DNA of 64,000 bases from contig NZ_JMLE01000003.1 in NCBI RefSeq assembly GCF_000685965.1, positions 124,001 to 188,000 on the forward strand, given 5' to 3'. The position numbers and the translations under genes are program-made. The notes beneath the pieces were generated by a model, which was not told the DNA's origin, ran no database searches, and saw only the letters and a list, made by a program, of their open reading frames with translations. Each line of letters begins with the position of its first letter. Position 1 is the stretch's first letter. This DNA is from Arthrobacter sp. UNC362MFTsu5.1 (GTDB taxonomy: Bacteria > Actinomycetota > Actinomycetes > Actinomycetales > Micrococcaceae). Below are positions 1 to 8,612 of the stretch, one piece after another.

Positions 1-87
1 AAAAGTCTTGTGATCCAAAGGTGGTCCTGCTTACATCTAACTATTCCAAAGCTTCTACCTATGGATCAATTCGAAAGGGGCAATGCC

Positions 88-876
88 ATGGAGCTCGCAA
101 CAGAGCGCACTGTGTCACCGCCGACTTTGGGCGGGGTGAAAGTCCTCGGCCTGCACAAGTCCTACGGCAAGCACGCAGTTCTCCATGATGTGAATCTCGA
201 GATGACGGAAGGGGAGGTGGTCTCGATCATCGGCCCCTCGGGGGCAGGCAAGAGCACCTTCCTGAGGTGCCTGAACTACCTGGAGGTGCCCACAGCCGGG
301 ACCATCACCATCGGTGACAGTACGGTTGACGCCGGCGCACGGCGTCCCGATCGCGCCTGCCTTGACCGCCTGCGGCGGGTGACGGGCATGGTTTTCCAGA
401 ACTTCAACCTTTTCCCCCACCTGACGGTGCGGGAAAACATCACCCTTCCCCAGATGAAGGTGCTTGGCCGGAGCCGGGACGAAGCGAACGCCGTCGCAGA
501 TTCCCTGCTCAACCGGGTGGGGCTGGCCGCCAAAAGCGAACAGCACCCCGCACGGCTCTCCGGCGGCCAGCAGCAGCGCATCGCGATCGCCCGGGCGCTG
601 GCCCTGTCTCCGAAGGTGATGCTCTTCGACGAGCCGACGTCGGCCCTCGATCCCGAGCTCGGCCTCGAGGTGCTCGCCGTCATGCGGGACCTCGCGGACG
701 AGGGAATGACCATGATCGTGGTGACCCACGAAATGCACTTCGCCCGCGACGTGTCCGACCGCGTCATGGTGATGGCGGACGGGCGAGTCCTTGAACTCGG
801 TCCCAGCGAACAGGTCATGACCGCGCCGACCCACGAGCGCACCAAGAAGTTCCTGCGGGCGGTGCTGGACCGGTGA
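88..876 (+). CDS. Amino-acid-type ABC transporter ATP-binding protein
   Basis: Cytoplasmic ATPase that powers import by the two permeases immediately downstream. The 262-residue protein has Walker A GPSGAGKST at about 49-57, Q-loop FQNFNLFPHLT, signature LSGGQQQR near 157, Walker B DEPTSALDP near 181 and an H-loop THEMHFARD, the layout of the GlnQ/HisP polar amino acid family. The frame is open back to position 10, but the ATG at 88 is chosen because GAAAGGGG lies 7-8 bases before it and the family begins close to this point. The stop overlaps the GTG of the next gene (GTGA), so the two are translationally coupled. Substrate cannot be read from the ATPase. Confidence 0.93.
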   Translation: MELATERTVSPPTLGGVKVLGLHKSYGKHAVLHDVNLEMTEGEVVSIIGPSGAGKSTFLRCLNYLEVPTAGTITIGDSTVDAGARRPDRACLDRLRRVTGMVFQNFNLFPHLTVRENITLPQMKVLGRSRDEANAVADSLLNRVGLAAKSEQHPARLSGGQQQRIAIARALALSPKVMLFDEPTSALDPELGLEVLAVMRDLADEGMTMIVVTHEMHFARDVSDRVMVMADGRVLELGPSEQVMTAPTHERTKKFLRAVLDR

Positions 877-1517
877 CGGACATGTTCGCCCAGATAGCCT
901 CCGGAGCCGGCATGACGGTGGTCATCACCGGCGCCTCCCTGCTGATCGGTGCGCTGCTGGGGCTCCCGCTCGTCGCTGCCCGCCGCTCGGCCTGGTCTCC
1001 CCTCCGGGCGCTGGCAACGGGCTACATCGACATTGTCCGGGCCATCCCGCCCATCACCTGGCTGTTCCTGATCTACTTCGGCCTGCCGCAGTACGCCCTG
1101 CGGCTCGACTCTGTGTCGGCGTCCATCGTCGGGTTTTCCGTGATCGCCTCCGCGTACATGGCAGAGACGTACCGCTCGGGCCTGCTCAGCATTCCCCGGG
1201 GACAGTGGGAGGCAGCGACCGCCCTGGGCCTGAAGTTCCTGCCGAAAGCGCGGTACGTCATCACCCCGCAGGCCTTCAAAGTAACCCTCCCGGCCGTCGC
1301 TGCCTACGCCATTTCGCTCCTGAAGGACTCGGCCCTCGCCTCCACCATCGGCGTCCACGAGATCACCTACCAGGCCGGCCTAGCCTCCCGGGCAACACAC
1401 CAGGGGCTGCTGGCCTTCAGCATCGCCGGACTCCTTTACATCGCCATGAGCGTCCCGCTGGCAGTGGTGGCCCGCCGGGTGGACCGGGTGCTCCGCCGGA
1501 AGCTTGAGGTGGCCTGA
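873..1517 (+). CDS. Amino-acid-type ABC transporter permease (HisM/GlnP family)
   Basis: Inner-membrane permease of about 214 residues with several hydrophobic helices. The cytoplasmic coupling-loop region reads EAATALGLKFLPKARYVITPQA, matching the EAA motif of polar amino acid permeases (EAA-AxGxxxxxxxxxVxLPQA). It starts with GTG overlapping the ATPase stop by four bases and ends in TGATG overlap with the second permease, so the three membrane/ATPase genes form a coupled unit. Two different permeases imply a heterodimeric channel as in HisQM. Substrate is unknown; neighbours suggest an amino-acid-like or small amine compound oxidised by the downstream dehydrogenases. Confidence 0.92.
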   Translation: MTDMFAQIASGAGMTVVITGASLLIGALLGLPLVAARRSAWSPLRALATGYIDIVRAIPPITWLFLIYFGLPQYALRLDSVSASIVGFSVIASAYMAETYRSGLLSIPRGQWEAATALGLKFLPKARYVITPQAFKVTLPAVAAYAISLLKDSALASTIGVHEITYQAGLASRATHQGLLAFSIAGLLYIAMSVPLAVVARRVDRVLRRKLEVA

Positions 1518-2170
1518 TGACCTTCGTCGACCAATGGATCAGCTGGCTTCCCGCCCTGACCCCGGGCCTTGGTGTCAGCCTCACCCTGACCGGGCTCTGC
1601 CTGCTCTTCGGAATGCCGCTCGGCCTGGTGCTGGCCCTCATGCTTGAAGGCCCGGTCAAGATGCTCCGTGCAGCGGCCCTCATTGTGGTGGAGGTTGGCC
1701 GCGGCGCCCCGGCCCTTGTGCTCCTCTACCTGCTGTACTTCGGGCTTCCGGAAGGCGGAGTGACACTGTCCGCCTTCGCCACCGGCGTCATCTCCCTGTC
1801 CTGGACCACCGGAGCCTACGCCAGCGAACTCTTCCGCTCCGGCCTCGCCGCGGTCCCCGCCGGCCAGCGCGAAGCGGCCCTCACCTCCGGCCTGCGCGGC
1901 TGGTCCGGGTTCCGGTACATCATCCTTCCCCAGGCCGTCCGCATCTCCACCCCGCCGCTGGCGAGCCTCGCCGTCACCATCTTCCAGACGAGCTCCCTCG
2001 CCTTCGTGATCGCTGTCCCGGAACTGATGTCCAAGGCCTACGCGCTCGGTTCCATCACGTTCGAATACCTCAGCGTGTTCGCACTGACGTCGGTGCTCTA
2101 CGGATCGATCACCCTCCTTGCCCTGGCTTTCGTCCGCCTCGCTGAGCAGCGCCTCAGCCGGCACCTCTAA
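1517..2170 (+). CDS. Amino-acid-type ABC transporter permease, second subunit
   Basis: Second permease of the importer, about 217 residues with five or so membrane spans. The EAA loop reads REAALTSGLRGWSGFRYIILPQAVRI in the C-terminal half, diagnostic for the polar amino acid permease family. The ATG shares one base with the preceding TGA. It is about 30% similar by eye to the first permease, so the pair likely arose by duplication and forms a heterodimer. The solute-binding lipoprotein follows 40 bases later. Confidence 0.92.
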   Translation: MTFVDQWISWLPALTPGLGVSLTLTGLCLLFGMPLGLVLALMLEGPVKMLRAAALIVVEVGRGAPALVLLYLLYFGLPEGGVTLSAFATGVISLSWTTGAYASELFRSGLAAVPAGQREAALTSGLRGWSGFRYIILPQAVRISTPPLASLAVTIFQTSSLAFVIAVPELMSKAYALGSITFEYLSVFALTSVLYGSITLLALAFVRLAEQRLSRHL

Positions 2171-2210
2171 AAGCAAACCCACACCCCAACACCAAGCAAA
2201 GGACCCCACC

Positions 2211-3077
2211 ATGAAAACCAACAGCGCATGGATCCGCCGCGGCGCCCCTGTCAGCGCCGCCGTCGCCGGCCTGGCACTCGTCCTGTCCGGATGCAGCACC
2301 GCGGCGGGCGCCTCCGTGGATCCCTCCTGCACCCCGAAGCACGACTTCAAGACGGTCACTGCCGGCACGCTGACCGTCGCCGCCTATGATTTCGCGCCGC
2401 ACCTGAAGATCGAGGGAAACCAGATCGCCGGAGTTGAAGGCGAGCTTCTCAACGAGATCGCCAAGCGGGAGTGCCTGACCGTAACCCTCCAGGCCTCGGG
2501 CGGCGCCGGTGCTGCCATCCCGTCCGTTCAGGCCGGACGGGCGGACCTCGCAGCGAGCGACTGGTGGCGGACGAAGGCCCGCGCCAAGGTTGTGGCGCTC
2601 AGCAACCCCGTCTACCTGGATCAGGGGGCACTCGTCTCGGTGGCCGGCTACAAGACCGTTGCGGAACTCGACGGCAAGAAGATCGGGTCCGTGGCAGGAA
2701 ACCTCTGGAACGACGAGTTCACCCAGGTCTTCGGCGACAAGTTCTCCGTCTACCAGGATCCGGAAGCCGTCTTCAACGACCTGGCCGCCGGCCGCATCGA
2801 CGCAGTCATCGACAGCGTAGGCGCCACAACCGCACGGTTCGAGGCCAACCCGATCAAGGACGCCCAGATCGTGCCGCTCCAGCCGGATGCCCGGATTCCC
2901 GTCACGGCGCACCCCGGACAGCTGAACTGGCCAACCAAGCTTGACAACACCGAACTCACCAAAGCCATCAACGACAACATCGAAGACCTCCGCAAGGACG
3001 GAACAATCGCGGAGCTGCTCAAGAAATACGGCATGGACGCCAGCGCGGCCGACGTCGGCGAACCCGGGATGCTCTAA
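2211..3077 (+). CDS. ABC transporter solute-binding lipoprotein, family 3
   Basis: Extracellular binding protein that delivers ligand to the permease pair. The 288-residue protein has a basic N-terminus, hydrophobic stretch and lipobox LSGC with the lipidated Cys at 28. The mature part follows the SBP family 3 fold: LTVAAYDFAPHLKIEGN near the start of lobe 1, an AGRADLAASD segment, VYLDQGALVSV, and a final AINDNIEDLRKDGTIAELLKKYG helix typical of GlnH/FliY-like proteins. The frame is open further upstream, but AAAGGA precedes the ATG at 2211 and this start puts the signal peptide at the terminus. Ligand unknown. Confidence 0.93.
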   Translation: MKTNSAWIRRGAPVSAAVAGLALVLSGCSTAAGASVDPSCTPKHDFKTVTAGTLTVAAYDFAPHLKIEGNQIAGVEGELLNEIAKRECLTVTLQASGGAGAAIPSVQAGRADLAASDWWRTKARAKVVALSNPVYLDQGALVSVAGYKTVAELDGKKIGSVAGNLWNDEFTQVFGDKFSVYQDPEAVFNDLAAGRIDAVIDSVGATTARFEANPIKDAQIVPLQPDARIPVTAHPGQLNWPTKLDNTELTKAINDNIEDLRKDGTIAELLKKYGMDASAADVGEPGML

Positions 3078-3143
3078 AGCCCGGCCCCGCACCGGAGCCC
3101 CGGCCCGTAACCACACAACACCCAACCTGGAGGAATACCTGAC

Positions 3144-3881
3144 ATGCCTGAACTGACTGAACGCGTCGCCCTCGTCACCGGAGGAGCCCGGGGCCAAGGC
3201 GCGGCACATGCCGAAGCGCTGGCCGCCGCAGGAATGCGCGTCGTGATTGCCGACGTCCGAGACGAGGACGGCGAAAAGACCGCCACCGAGCTGAGCAACA
3301 AGAACCTGTCCGTCCGCTACCTCCACCTCGACGTCACGGACGAGGCAGCGTGGGCCACTGCAATAGCTGATATTGAAAAGCACGACGGCGGACTGGACAC
3401 CTTGGTCAACAACGCCGGGATCATCCGGGTCACCCCGCTGAACGAGCTGACGATCAGCGAGTGGGAACTGCTCCAGCGGGTCAATACCACCTCCGTCCTG
3501 CTCGGCATGAAAGCCGCCTTCCCGGCACTGGCCCGCCGCGGCGGCGGAACCATCATCAACGTCGCCTCCACGGCTGCGCACCGCGGAGCAGAAGCCTATG
3601 GAGCCTACTCCGCCTCGAAAGCAGCCGTCCTCGCCCTGACCCGGGCGGCCGCCCTGGAATACGCACCGCACAACATCCGCGTGAACTCCATCAGCCCCGG
3701 GGGAGTGGAGACACCCATGAACGACGACGAGCCGGCGGGCGGCACTTCGTCCGGCACGCCCCTGGGCCGGCGCGCACGGCCTGAAGAAATCTCACCGCTT
3801 GTCGTCTACCTGGCATCGGACGCCTCCTCGTTCGCCACCGGCGCCGACTTCCTGATTGACGGCGGGGTGACGATCAAGTGA
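3144..3881 (+). CDS. Short-chain dehydrogenase/reductase (SDR)
   Basis: Cytoplasmic NAD(P)-dependent alcohol/ketone oxidoreductase of 245 residues, classical SDR length. Visible motifs are the dinucleotide site TGGARGQG near residue 12, NNAG near 89, catalytic Ser in VASTAAH, and active-site YSASK near 153. The C-terminus TGADFLIDGGVTIK is the usual substrate-side ending. A strong GGAGG precedes the ATG. It overlaps the next SDR by GTGA and follows the importer by 66 bases, so it probably oxidises a transported compound. Substrate cannot be assigned; 20-beta-hydroxysteroid or cyclohexanol dehydrogenase labels in databases would be generic. Confidence 0.9.
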   Translation: MPELTERVALVTGGARGQGAAHAEALAAAGMRVVIADVRDEDGEKTATELSNKNLSVRYLHLDVTDEAAWATAIADIEKHDGGLDTLVNNAGIIRVTPLNELTISEWELLQRVNTTSVLLGMKAAFPALARRGGGTIINVASTAAHRGAEAYGAYSASKAAVLALTRAAALEYAPHNIRVNSISPGGVETPMNDDEPAGGTSSGTPLGRRARPEEISPLVVYLASDASSFATGADFLIDGGVTIK

Positions 3882-4621
3882 CCCAGCCGCAGAACATGCA
3901 GCCGCAGAAGGCAGCGTCAGGCGTTGCGCTGGTCACCGGTGCAGGATCCGGCATGGGCCGCAGCACGGCACAGGCCTTCCTTGACCGCGGCTGGACGGTC
4001 CTCGCCCTGGACGTGGCTGCCGTGGACACAGCCGATACCGACGGCAAGCTCATTCCGATCACGGCGGATGTCAGGGACCGCGACGCCGTGGACGCTGCCC
4101 TTGCCGAATACCTGCCCGGCATTGGCGGCCAGATACACGCTGTGGCCAACGTCGCCGGGATCTACCCGCCCTCCACCTTGGAAACAGCGACGGCCGAGCT
4201 GTTCCGCCGCGTCTTCGACATCAATGTCCTCGGCGTCATCAACGTCACGGCAGCCGCCCTGCCCTACCTGGGCGACGGTTCCGCCGTCGTGAACTTCGCC
4301 TCGGTGGACGGCTTCACGGTCTCACCCGGCCAGCTCATCTATGGCGCGTCCAAAGCGGCCGTCATCATGCTCACCAAAGCCACCGCCCTGGAACTGGCCC
4401 CGCGGGGGATCCGCGTCAACGCCATCGCCCCCGGCTGGGTGGACACTCCGGGCAATGCGGCAACCGGCCGGATGGAAGCCGCCGCGGCAACCATCCCGCT
4501 GGGGCGCGTCGCACAGCCGTCCGAGATCGCCGAGTGGGCCTGGATCCTCAGCGGATCCGGCACCGCGGGATTTATGACCGGCGAAACCATCACACTCTCC
4601 GGCGGCGACATCATCCGCTAG
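3878..4621 (+). CDS. Short-chain dehydrogenase/reductase (SDR), second copy
   Basis: Second classical SDR, 247 residues, with TGAGSGMG near 22, NVAG (not NNAG) near 90, catalytic Ser in FASVDGF and active-site YGASK near 151; the tail MTGETITLSGGDIIR is typical. It begins at a GTG overlapping the stop of the preceding SDR, so the two are translationally coupled, but they are not close copies of each other. Likely a second oxidation step, or the opposite stereoisomer, of the same substrate. It is followed after 33 bases by the flavin monooxygenase. Confidence 0.89.
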   Translation: MTQPQNMQPQKAASGVALVTGAGSGMGRSTAQAFLDRGWTVLALDVAAVDTADTDGKLIPITADVRDRDAVDAALAEYLPGIGGQIHAVANVAGIYPPSTLETATAELFRRVFDINVLGVINVTAAALPYLGDGSAVVNFASVDGFTVSPGQLIYGASKAAVIMLTKATALELAPRGIRVNAIAPGWVDTPGNAATGRMEAAAATIPLGRVAQPSEIAEWAWILSGSGTAGFMTGETITLSGGDIIR

Positions 4622-4654
4622 CCGCTCCACCTATCCACGTAAGGAACCAGAATC

Positions 4655-5968
4655 ATGACACGCTACTGCGTTATCGGCGCCGGCGCGGCCGGCATTTCCG
4701 CCCTTGAGCAGCTCCGCAAAGCGGGCCACGAGGTTGACTGCTACGAGAAGACGGACAGGGTGGGCGGGCACTGGCACACCGACTACGACGCCCTCCACCT
4801 CATCACCTCGCGGGACATGACCCACTTCGAGGACTTTCCCATGCCCGCCGACTACCCCCACTTCCCCCGGCGTGACCAGGTCCGCAGCTACCTGGAGTCT
4901 TATGCGCGGGCCAACGGGCACTACGACGTGATCCGGTTCAACACAGCGGTGGTGTCCGTCGTTCCCGTCGACACGGCAGGGGCCACCGGGTCGGCCGGCT
5001 GGACCGTCACCCTGGACACCGGGGAACGCATCGACTACGACGGTGTCCTCGTCGCCAATGGTCACCTCTGGGACCAAAAGATCCCCCAGTTTCCGGGCAC
5101 CTTCACCGGCAGGCAGATCCACTCGGGCTCCTACCGCAACGTCGGCGATGTGGAAGGCCGGAACGTCCTGGTGGTCGGCGCCGGAAACTCCGGCTGCGAC
5201 CTCGCCGTCGACGTCGCCCAGCACCGGTTGGAAGCCGACATCGTGATCCGCGAAGGGACCTACTTCCAGCCCAAGACCTACTTCGGCAAGCCGCGCCAGG
5301 AGGTCGGGTTCCTGGCCCAGTTCTCGCCGGACGAACAGGACCTGATCAGCAGGCTGCTGGCCCGTGTCTCCATCGGCGAGTGGAACAACTACCCCGGCAT
5401 GCCGGAACCCAAGCACCGCACCCTGGCGGAGGGCAGCACGGTGGTTAACGACCTGCTGCTCTACTGGGTCCATCACGGCCGCATCCGTGTGGTCCCGGGC
5501 ATCGAGCGGTTCGACGGCAGGACCGTTCATTTCACGGACGGGACGAGCCGCGACTACGACACCATCCTGTGGGCCACCGGCTTCCACGCCAGCCTGCCCT
5601 TCGTGGACGAATCCCTCCTCACGCGCCGGCGCGGAGTACCGCTGCGGTACGCCGGCGGCATCATTCCCGCCGGCCTGGAAAAGCTGTACCTGATCGGCAT
5701 GACCGCGCCGCGGGGGCCGCAGATTCCGGTCTACGGGGTGCAGACCAAGATCGCCGTCCGCATGATCGAACTGCACGAGGCAGCGGGCGACGGCGGCGCC
5801 GGAATCCAGGCCTACCTGTCCGCCCTTCAGGAACCTGACGACAGGATCGACATTGTCCGCGCCATCTGGGAGGAGCAACTGGCTGACACCCGCAGGCTCC
5901 TTGACGCCTTCCCGCAGGCCCAGAAGCTCAAGGACCTGGCTGGCGCCGGGGCGAAGGCACTGTCCTGA
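4655..5968 (+). CDS. Flavin-containing / Baeyer-Villiger-type monooxygenase
   Basis: NADPH- and O2-dependent FAD monooxygenase of 437 residues. FAD site GAGAAG at 8-13, KTDRVGGHW near 32-40, the FxGxxxHxxxY fingerprint (FTGRQIHSGSY, about 149-159), the NADPH Rossmann site VVGAGNSG near 174 and an ATGFHASLPF motif near 310 place it with FMO/class B monooxygenases. At 437 residues it is closer to FMO length than to a typical 530+ residue Baeyer-Villiger enzyme. Coming after two SDRs, it may insert oxygen next to a carbonyl they make, or hydroxylate an amine nitrogen. The start has AAGGAACC upstream. Confidence 0.88.
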   Translation: MTRYCVIGAGAAGISALEQLRKAGHEVDCYEKTDRVGGHWHTDYDALHLITSRDMTHFEDFPMPADYPHFPRRDQVRSYLESYARANGHYDVIRFNTAVVSVVPVDTAGATGSAGWTVTLDTGERIDYDGVLVANGHLWDQKIPQFPGTFTGRQIHSGSYRNVGDVEGRNVLVVGAGNSGCDLAVDVAQHRLEADIVIREGTYFQPKTYFGKPRQEVGFLAQFSPDEQDLISRLLARVSIGEWNNYPGMPEPKHRTLAEGSTVVNDLLLYWVHHGRIRVVPGIERFDGRTVHFTDGTSRDYDTILWATGFHASLPFVDESLLTRRRGVPLRYAGGIIPAGLEKLYLIGMTAPRGPQIPVYGVQTKIAVRMIELHEAAGDGGAGIQAYLSALQEPDDRIDIVRAIWEEQLADTRRLLDAFPQAQKLKDLAGAGAKALS

Positions 5969-6052
5969 TGCGCCCGGACGTTGAATGCGACGAAAACTGT
6001 CCGTTCTGTTCGGGACCCGAAACGGACTGAGGTCCTCGGCCTAAAAACGGAA

Positions 6053-6086
6053 GCGGACGACGGCGGGAAGCCCCGCCGTCGTCCGC
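6053..6086. terminator. GC-rich hairpin, copy 1 of a dispersed family
   Basis: A perfect 15-bp stem (GCGGACGACGGCGGG with its complement) around a 4-base loop lies between two convergent genes. There is no long T tract, so this may be a bidirectional or Rho-assisted terminator. Near-identical hairpins occur at 16845, 24632, 42891 and 50398. Confidence 0.7.
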
Positions 6087-6122
6087 CGCCAGCCGCCTGG
6101 TACTACGTAGAGCGCCTACTAC

Positions 6123-6434
6123 TTAGAGCGCGCCCTGCTGCGCAGTTCCGGCGGGGATCGGCACCAGCCGGGTGACGTCCACCGGCTTGGCCAGAAGCCC
6201 CTCAAGCGAGGCGTTGAGCCGTTTGACGGCGTCGCCGGCGCCGTGGGCATCGAGCAGTTCCACGGTTTCCCATTTTTCTATCATCATGATCTGGCCGGTG
6301 GGGGATTCGTGGATGGCGTAGAGCAGGCAGCCGGGTTCTTCGTGCACCTCGGCGATGGCGGGGGCGAGGGCGGCGACCACCTGGTCGTAGGCGCCCTCAA
6401 CGGGAGTGAATTCTGCGGTGACAATGATGGTCAT
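6123..6434 (-). CDS. Antibiotic biosynthesis monooxygenase (ABM) fold protein
   Basis: Small 103-residue dimeric alpha/beta-barrel type protein. It opens MTIIVTAEFTPVEGAYDQVVAAL and contains EEPGCLLYAIHESPTGQIMMIEKWE, the PGC and EKWE signatures of the ABM/YgiN quinol-monooxygenase family; YgiN-like members oxidise quinols without cofactor. It lies 81 bases downstream of the ABC ATPase gene on the same strand and may be the last gene of that LacI-controlled operon, or have its own promoter. Its role in sugar-type metabolism is unclear. Confidence 0.85.
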   Translation of the reverse strand: MTIIVTAEFTPVEGAYDQVVAALAPAIAEVHEEPGCLLYAIHESPTGQIMMIEKWETVELLDAHGAGDAVKRLNASLEGLLAKPVDVTRLVPIPAGTAQQGAL

Positions 6435-6515
6435 CGGTGACTTTTCCTTGTGTGTGAAAGGGGATCAAGCATGGTCTGAACTGCCAGCGTAGGACCGGCC
6501 GGGAGGTGCGGGTGG

Positions 6516-7712
6516 TTAGCCACGCGTCGGCAGCATTCCGGCGTCGGAGTCTTTGCCGGCTGATACGAGGTTCAATCCAGTGTCGCTGTCGAAGTAGCTG
6601 GCCATTCGTGCCTCGGGGGAGACCGTGCAGGGATCTCCGGCCATCAGGCGGGTCTGGCCCGTCTGGCGGATCCAGAGGAGGTCATCCTGGTTGAGTTCCC
6701 ACATGTTCAGCCCCAGCGCCGGGTCCGGCTGGACGCCGATCAGGGTGTCCGCGCCGAGGTCCTCGATTCGCCGGACCGTTCCCGCCAGGCCCGGCACGTC
6801 AACGTCGGCGGAGACCGTCAGGTGTTCCGGGCGCAGGCCCAGAGTCACAGTGCCGTTGCCGAGCCGGAGTTGTTCGGGAGCCGGGAACCGCAGCCCGCCG
6901 AGTGCCGGCTGCCCGTCGGTCACGTCCGCCGTCATGAGGTTCATGGGCGGGCTGCCGATGAAGCGGGCAACGTATGTGTTGGCAGGGCGGGCGTAGATCT
7001 CCTGCGGGGTGGCGTGCTGCTGCACGATGCCGTTGTGGAGAATGACGATCTGGGTGGCCATGGTCATGGCCTCCACCTGGTCGTGCGTGACGTAGACGAA
7101 GGTCTTCCCGGTCAGGCGGTGCAGCCGGACGATTTCGCCGCGGAGTTCCGCCCGGAGCTTGGCGTCGAGGTTGGACAGCGGTTCGTCCAGCAGGAACATC
7201 GACGGGTTGCGGATCAGTGCCCGTGCCAGGGCTACGCGCTGGCGCTGGCCGCCGGAGAGGCCACCGGGCTTGCGGTTCGCGTACTCGTCCAGTTCCAGCA
7301 TTGACGAGACACTGGCCACCTGCTTGACGATGTCCTTGGACGAGCCGAAGACGCGGCGCGCGATGGTGCTTACGCCCGGGATGTGGTGCCAGCCCTTGAA
7401 CTTGTCCAGGGCCAGCGGGAAGGCAATGTTTTCGCGGACCGTCAGGTGCGGATAGAGCGCGTAGGACTGGAAAACGAAAGCGATGTCGCGTTCGCGCGGG
7501 CTTTGCCGGTTCACGCGGAGGTTGTCGAAGATGACGTCGCCCGCGCTGGCGTCGGTGAGCCCGGCGATGATGCGGAGCAGGGTCGACTTTCCGGACCCCG
7601 ACGCGCCGAGCAGGACGAGGAACTCCCCGTTGTCGACCTCGGCGCTGAAGTCGTGGATGACCTGGGTGTCCCCGAAGCGCTTGCTGACATTGCGTAGTGA
7701 GAGCTTTGCCAT
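6516..7712 (-). CDS. Carbohydrate ABC transporter ATP-binding protein (MalK/UgpC family)
   Basis: Cytoplasmic ATPase of 398 residues for a sugar-type importer. Walker A GASGSGKST at 36-44, signature LSGGQ at 152-156, Walker B DEPLSNLDA at 176-184 and a C-terminal regulatory (TOBE/OB) half with TLGLRPEHL identify the MalK family. The stretch before the signature includes a short extra segment around 103-125 (KFKGWHHIPGVST...) longer than usual. The frame is open 102 codons upstream; the ATG at 7712 starts MAKLSLRNVSKRFG, where the family begins, two bases after the stop of the permease gene. Last ABC gene of the operon. Confidence 0.92.
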   Translation of the reverse strand: MAKLSLRNVSKRFGDTQVIHDFSAEVDNGEFLVLLGASGSGKSTLLRIIAGLTDASAGDVIFDNLRVNRQSPRERDIAFVFQSYALYPHLTVRENIAFPLALDKFKGWHHIPGVSTIARRVFGSSKDIVKQVASVSSMLELDEYANRKPGGLSGGQRQRVALARALIRNPSMFLLDEPLSNLDAKLRAELRGEIVRLHRLTGKTFVYVTHDQVEAMTMATQIVILHNGIVQQHATPQEIYARPANTYVARFIGSPPMNLMTADVTDGQPALGGLRFPAPEQLRLGNGTVTLGLRPEHLTVSADVDVPGLAGTVRRIEDLGADTLIGVQPDPALGLNMWELNQDDLLWIRQTGQTRLMAGDPCTVSPEARMASYFDSDTGLNLVSAGKDSDAGMLPTRG

Positions 7713-7714
7713 GA

Positions 7715-8608
7715 TCAACCTTTGACTGAGCCGGCCGTGAGGCCCGAGACGATTCGACGCTGGACAAGGAGGAAGAAGATCAACGCCGGCAGGGTGAACA
7801 GCAGGGCTGCAGCCATGACGGAGTTCAGCGAGGTCAGGTACTGGCCGATGAACGAGGCCAGGCCAACGGACGCCGGCCAGAGGTCCCGTTCGGCGATGAA
7901 CGTCTTGGCAAGGAGGAACTCGTTCCACCCGTCGAAAAAATTGATGACGGCGGCAGCGGCGATGCTGGGAAGAATCAGCGGGGTGAGAACCAGCGACAGG
8001 ATGGTGACTCGGGGGCATCCGTCGACCGCAGCGGCTTCCTCGATTTCGTACGGAATCGCATCAATGGCTCCCTTGATGATCCAGACGCTTACGGGCATCG
8101 TGAATGCCACGTTGGCGAGGATCAGGCCGCCCATGCCGTTGAGGAGGCCCAGCGATGCGAAGAGCGCGTAGATGGGGACCACAAGGAGTGCCTCGGGCAG
8201 CATCTGGGTGGCGAACAGCAGGAAACCCGCGGCGCCCTTGCCGTAGAACTTGAACCTGGACAGTGCATAGCCGGCCAGCACTGCGAAGATAAGGGACAGC
8301 AGCGTGGTCCCGCCCGCGATGACCACGGAGTTGGTGAGCCACTTGAAGATGGGGACGCTGCCGATGAGATCGCCGAAGTCAGCGAGCCGTTCCCAGTGCG
8401 GCCACCAGCCCTGGGCCTGGCCGTACAGTTCTGAGTCCTCGCTGAGTGCGGTGTTCAGCATCCAGTAGAGCGGGAAGCCTGAGAAAAGGACCAGGGCGGC
8501 CAGCATGACGTACCGGGCGGGCTTGCTGAAGCTGCGGTTGCCCGGTGCCTTCAGCCGGCGCTTGTGCGGGGCGGATTGGGTGATTGGAGGTGCTTCTTGG
8601 GTGGTCAT
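7715..8608 (-). CDS. Carbohydrate ABC transporter permease (MalG family)
   Basis: Inner-membrane permease of 297 residues with about six membrane helices and the EAA loop EIEEAAAVDGCPRVTILSLVLTPL, characteristic of MalG-type subunits. AAGGAGG precedes the ATG, and the gene begins 4 bases after the stop of its partner permease. It ends GSVKG, the common terminus of MalG-type proteins. Substrate specificity is not evident; the leading oxidoreductase gene suggests a sugar, polyol or sugar acid. Confidence 0.92.
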   Translation of the reverse strand: MTTQEAPPITQSAPHKRRLKAPGNRSFSKPARYVMLAALVLFSGFPLYWMLNTALSEDSELYGQAQGWWPHWERLADFGDLIGSVPIFKWLTNSVVIAGGTTLLSLIFAVLAGYALSRFKFYGKGAAGFLLFATQMLPEALLVVPIYALFASLGLLNGMGGLILANVAFTMPVSVWIIKGAIDAIPYEIEEAAAVDGCPRVTILSLVLTPLILPSIAAAAVINFFDGWNEFLLAKTFIAERDLWPASVGLASFIGQYLTSLNSVMAAALLFTLPALIFFLLVQRRIVSGLTAGSVKG

Positions 8609-8612
8609 TGTG

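Noticed and set aside
276..1358. 360-codon - strand frame over the ABC genes
   Set aside because: Low-complexity Arg/Gly stretch; overlaps three well-supported genes.
2154..3671. 505-codon - strand frame opposite the binding-protein and first SDR genes
   Set aside because: Gly/Val/Arg-rich shadow of high-GC coding DNA; opposite strand has clear lipoprotein and SDR motifs.
4631..5878. 415-codon - strand frame opposite the flavin monooxygenase
   Set aside because: No family motifs; mirrors the GC-skewed third positions of the monooxygenase gene.
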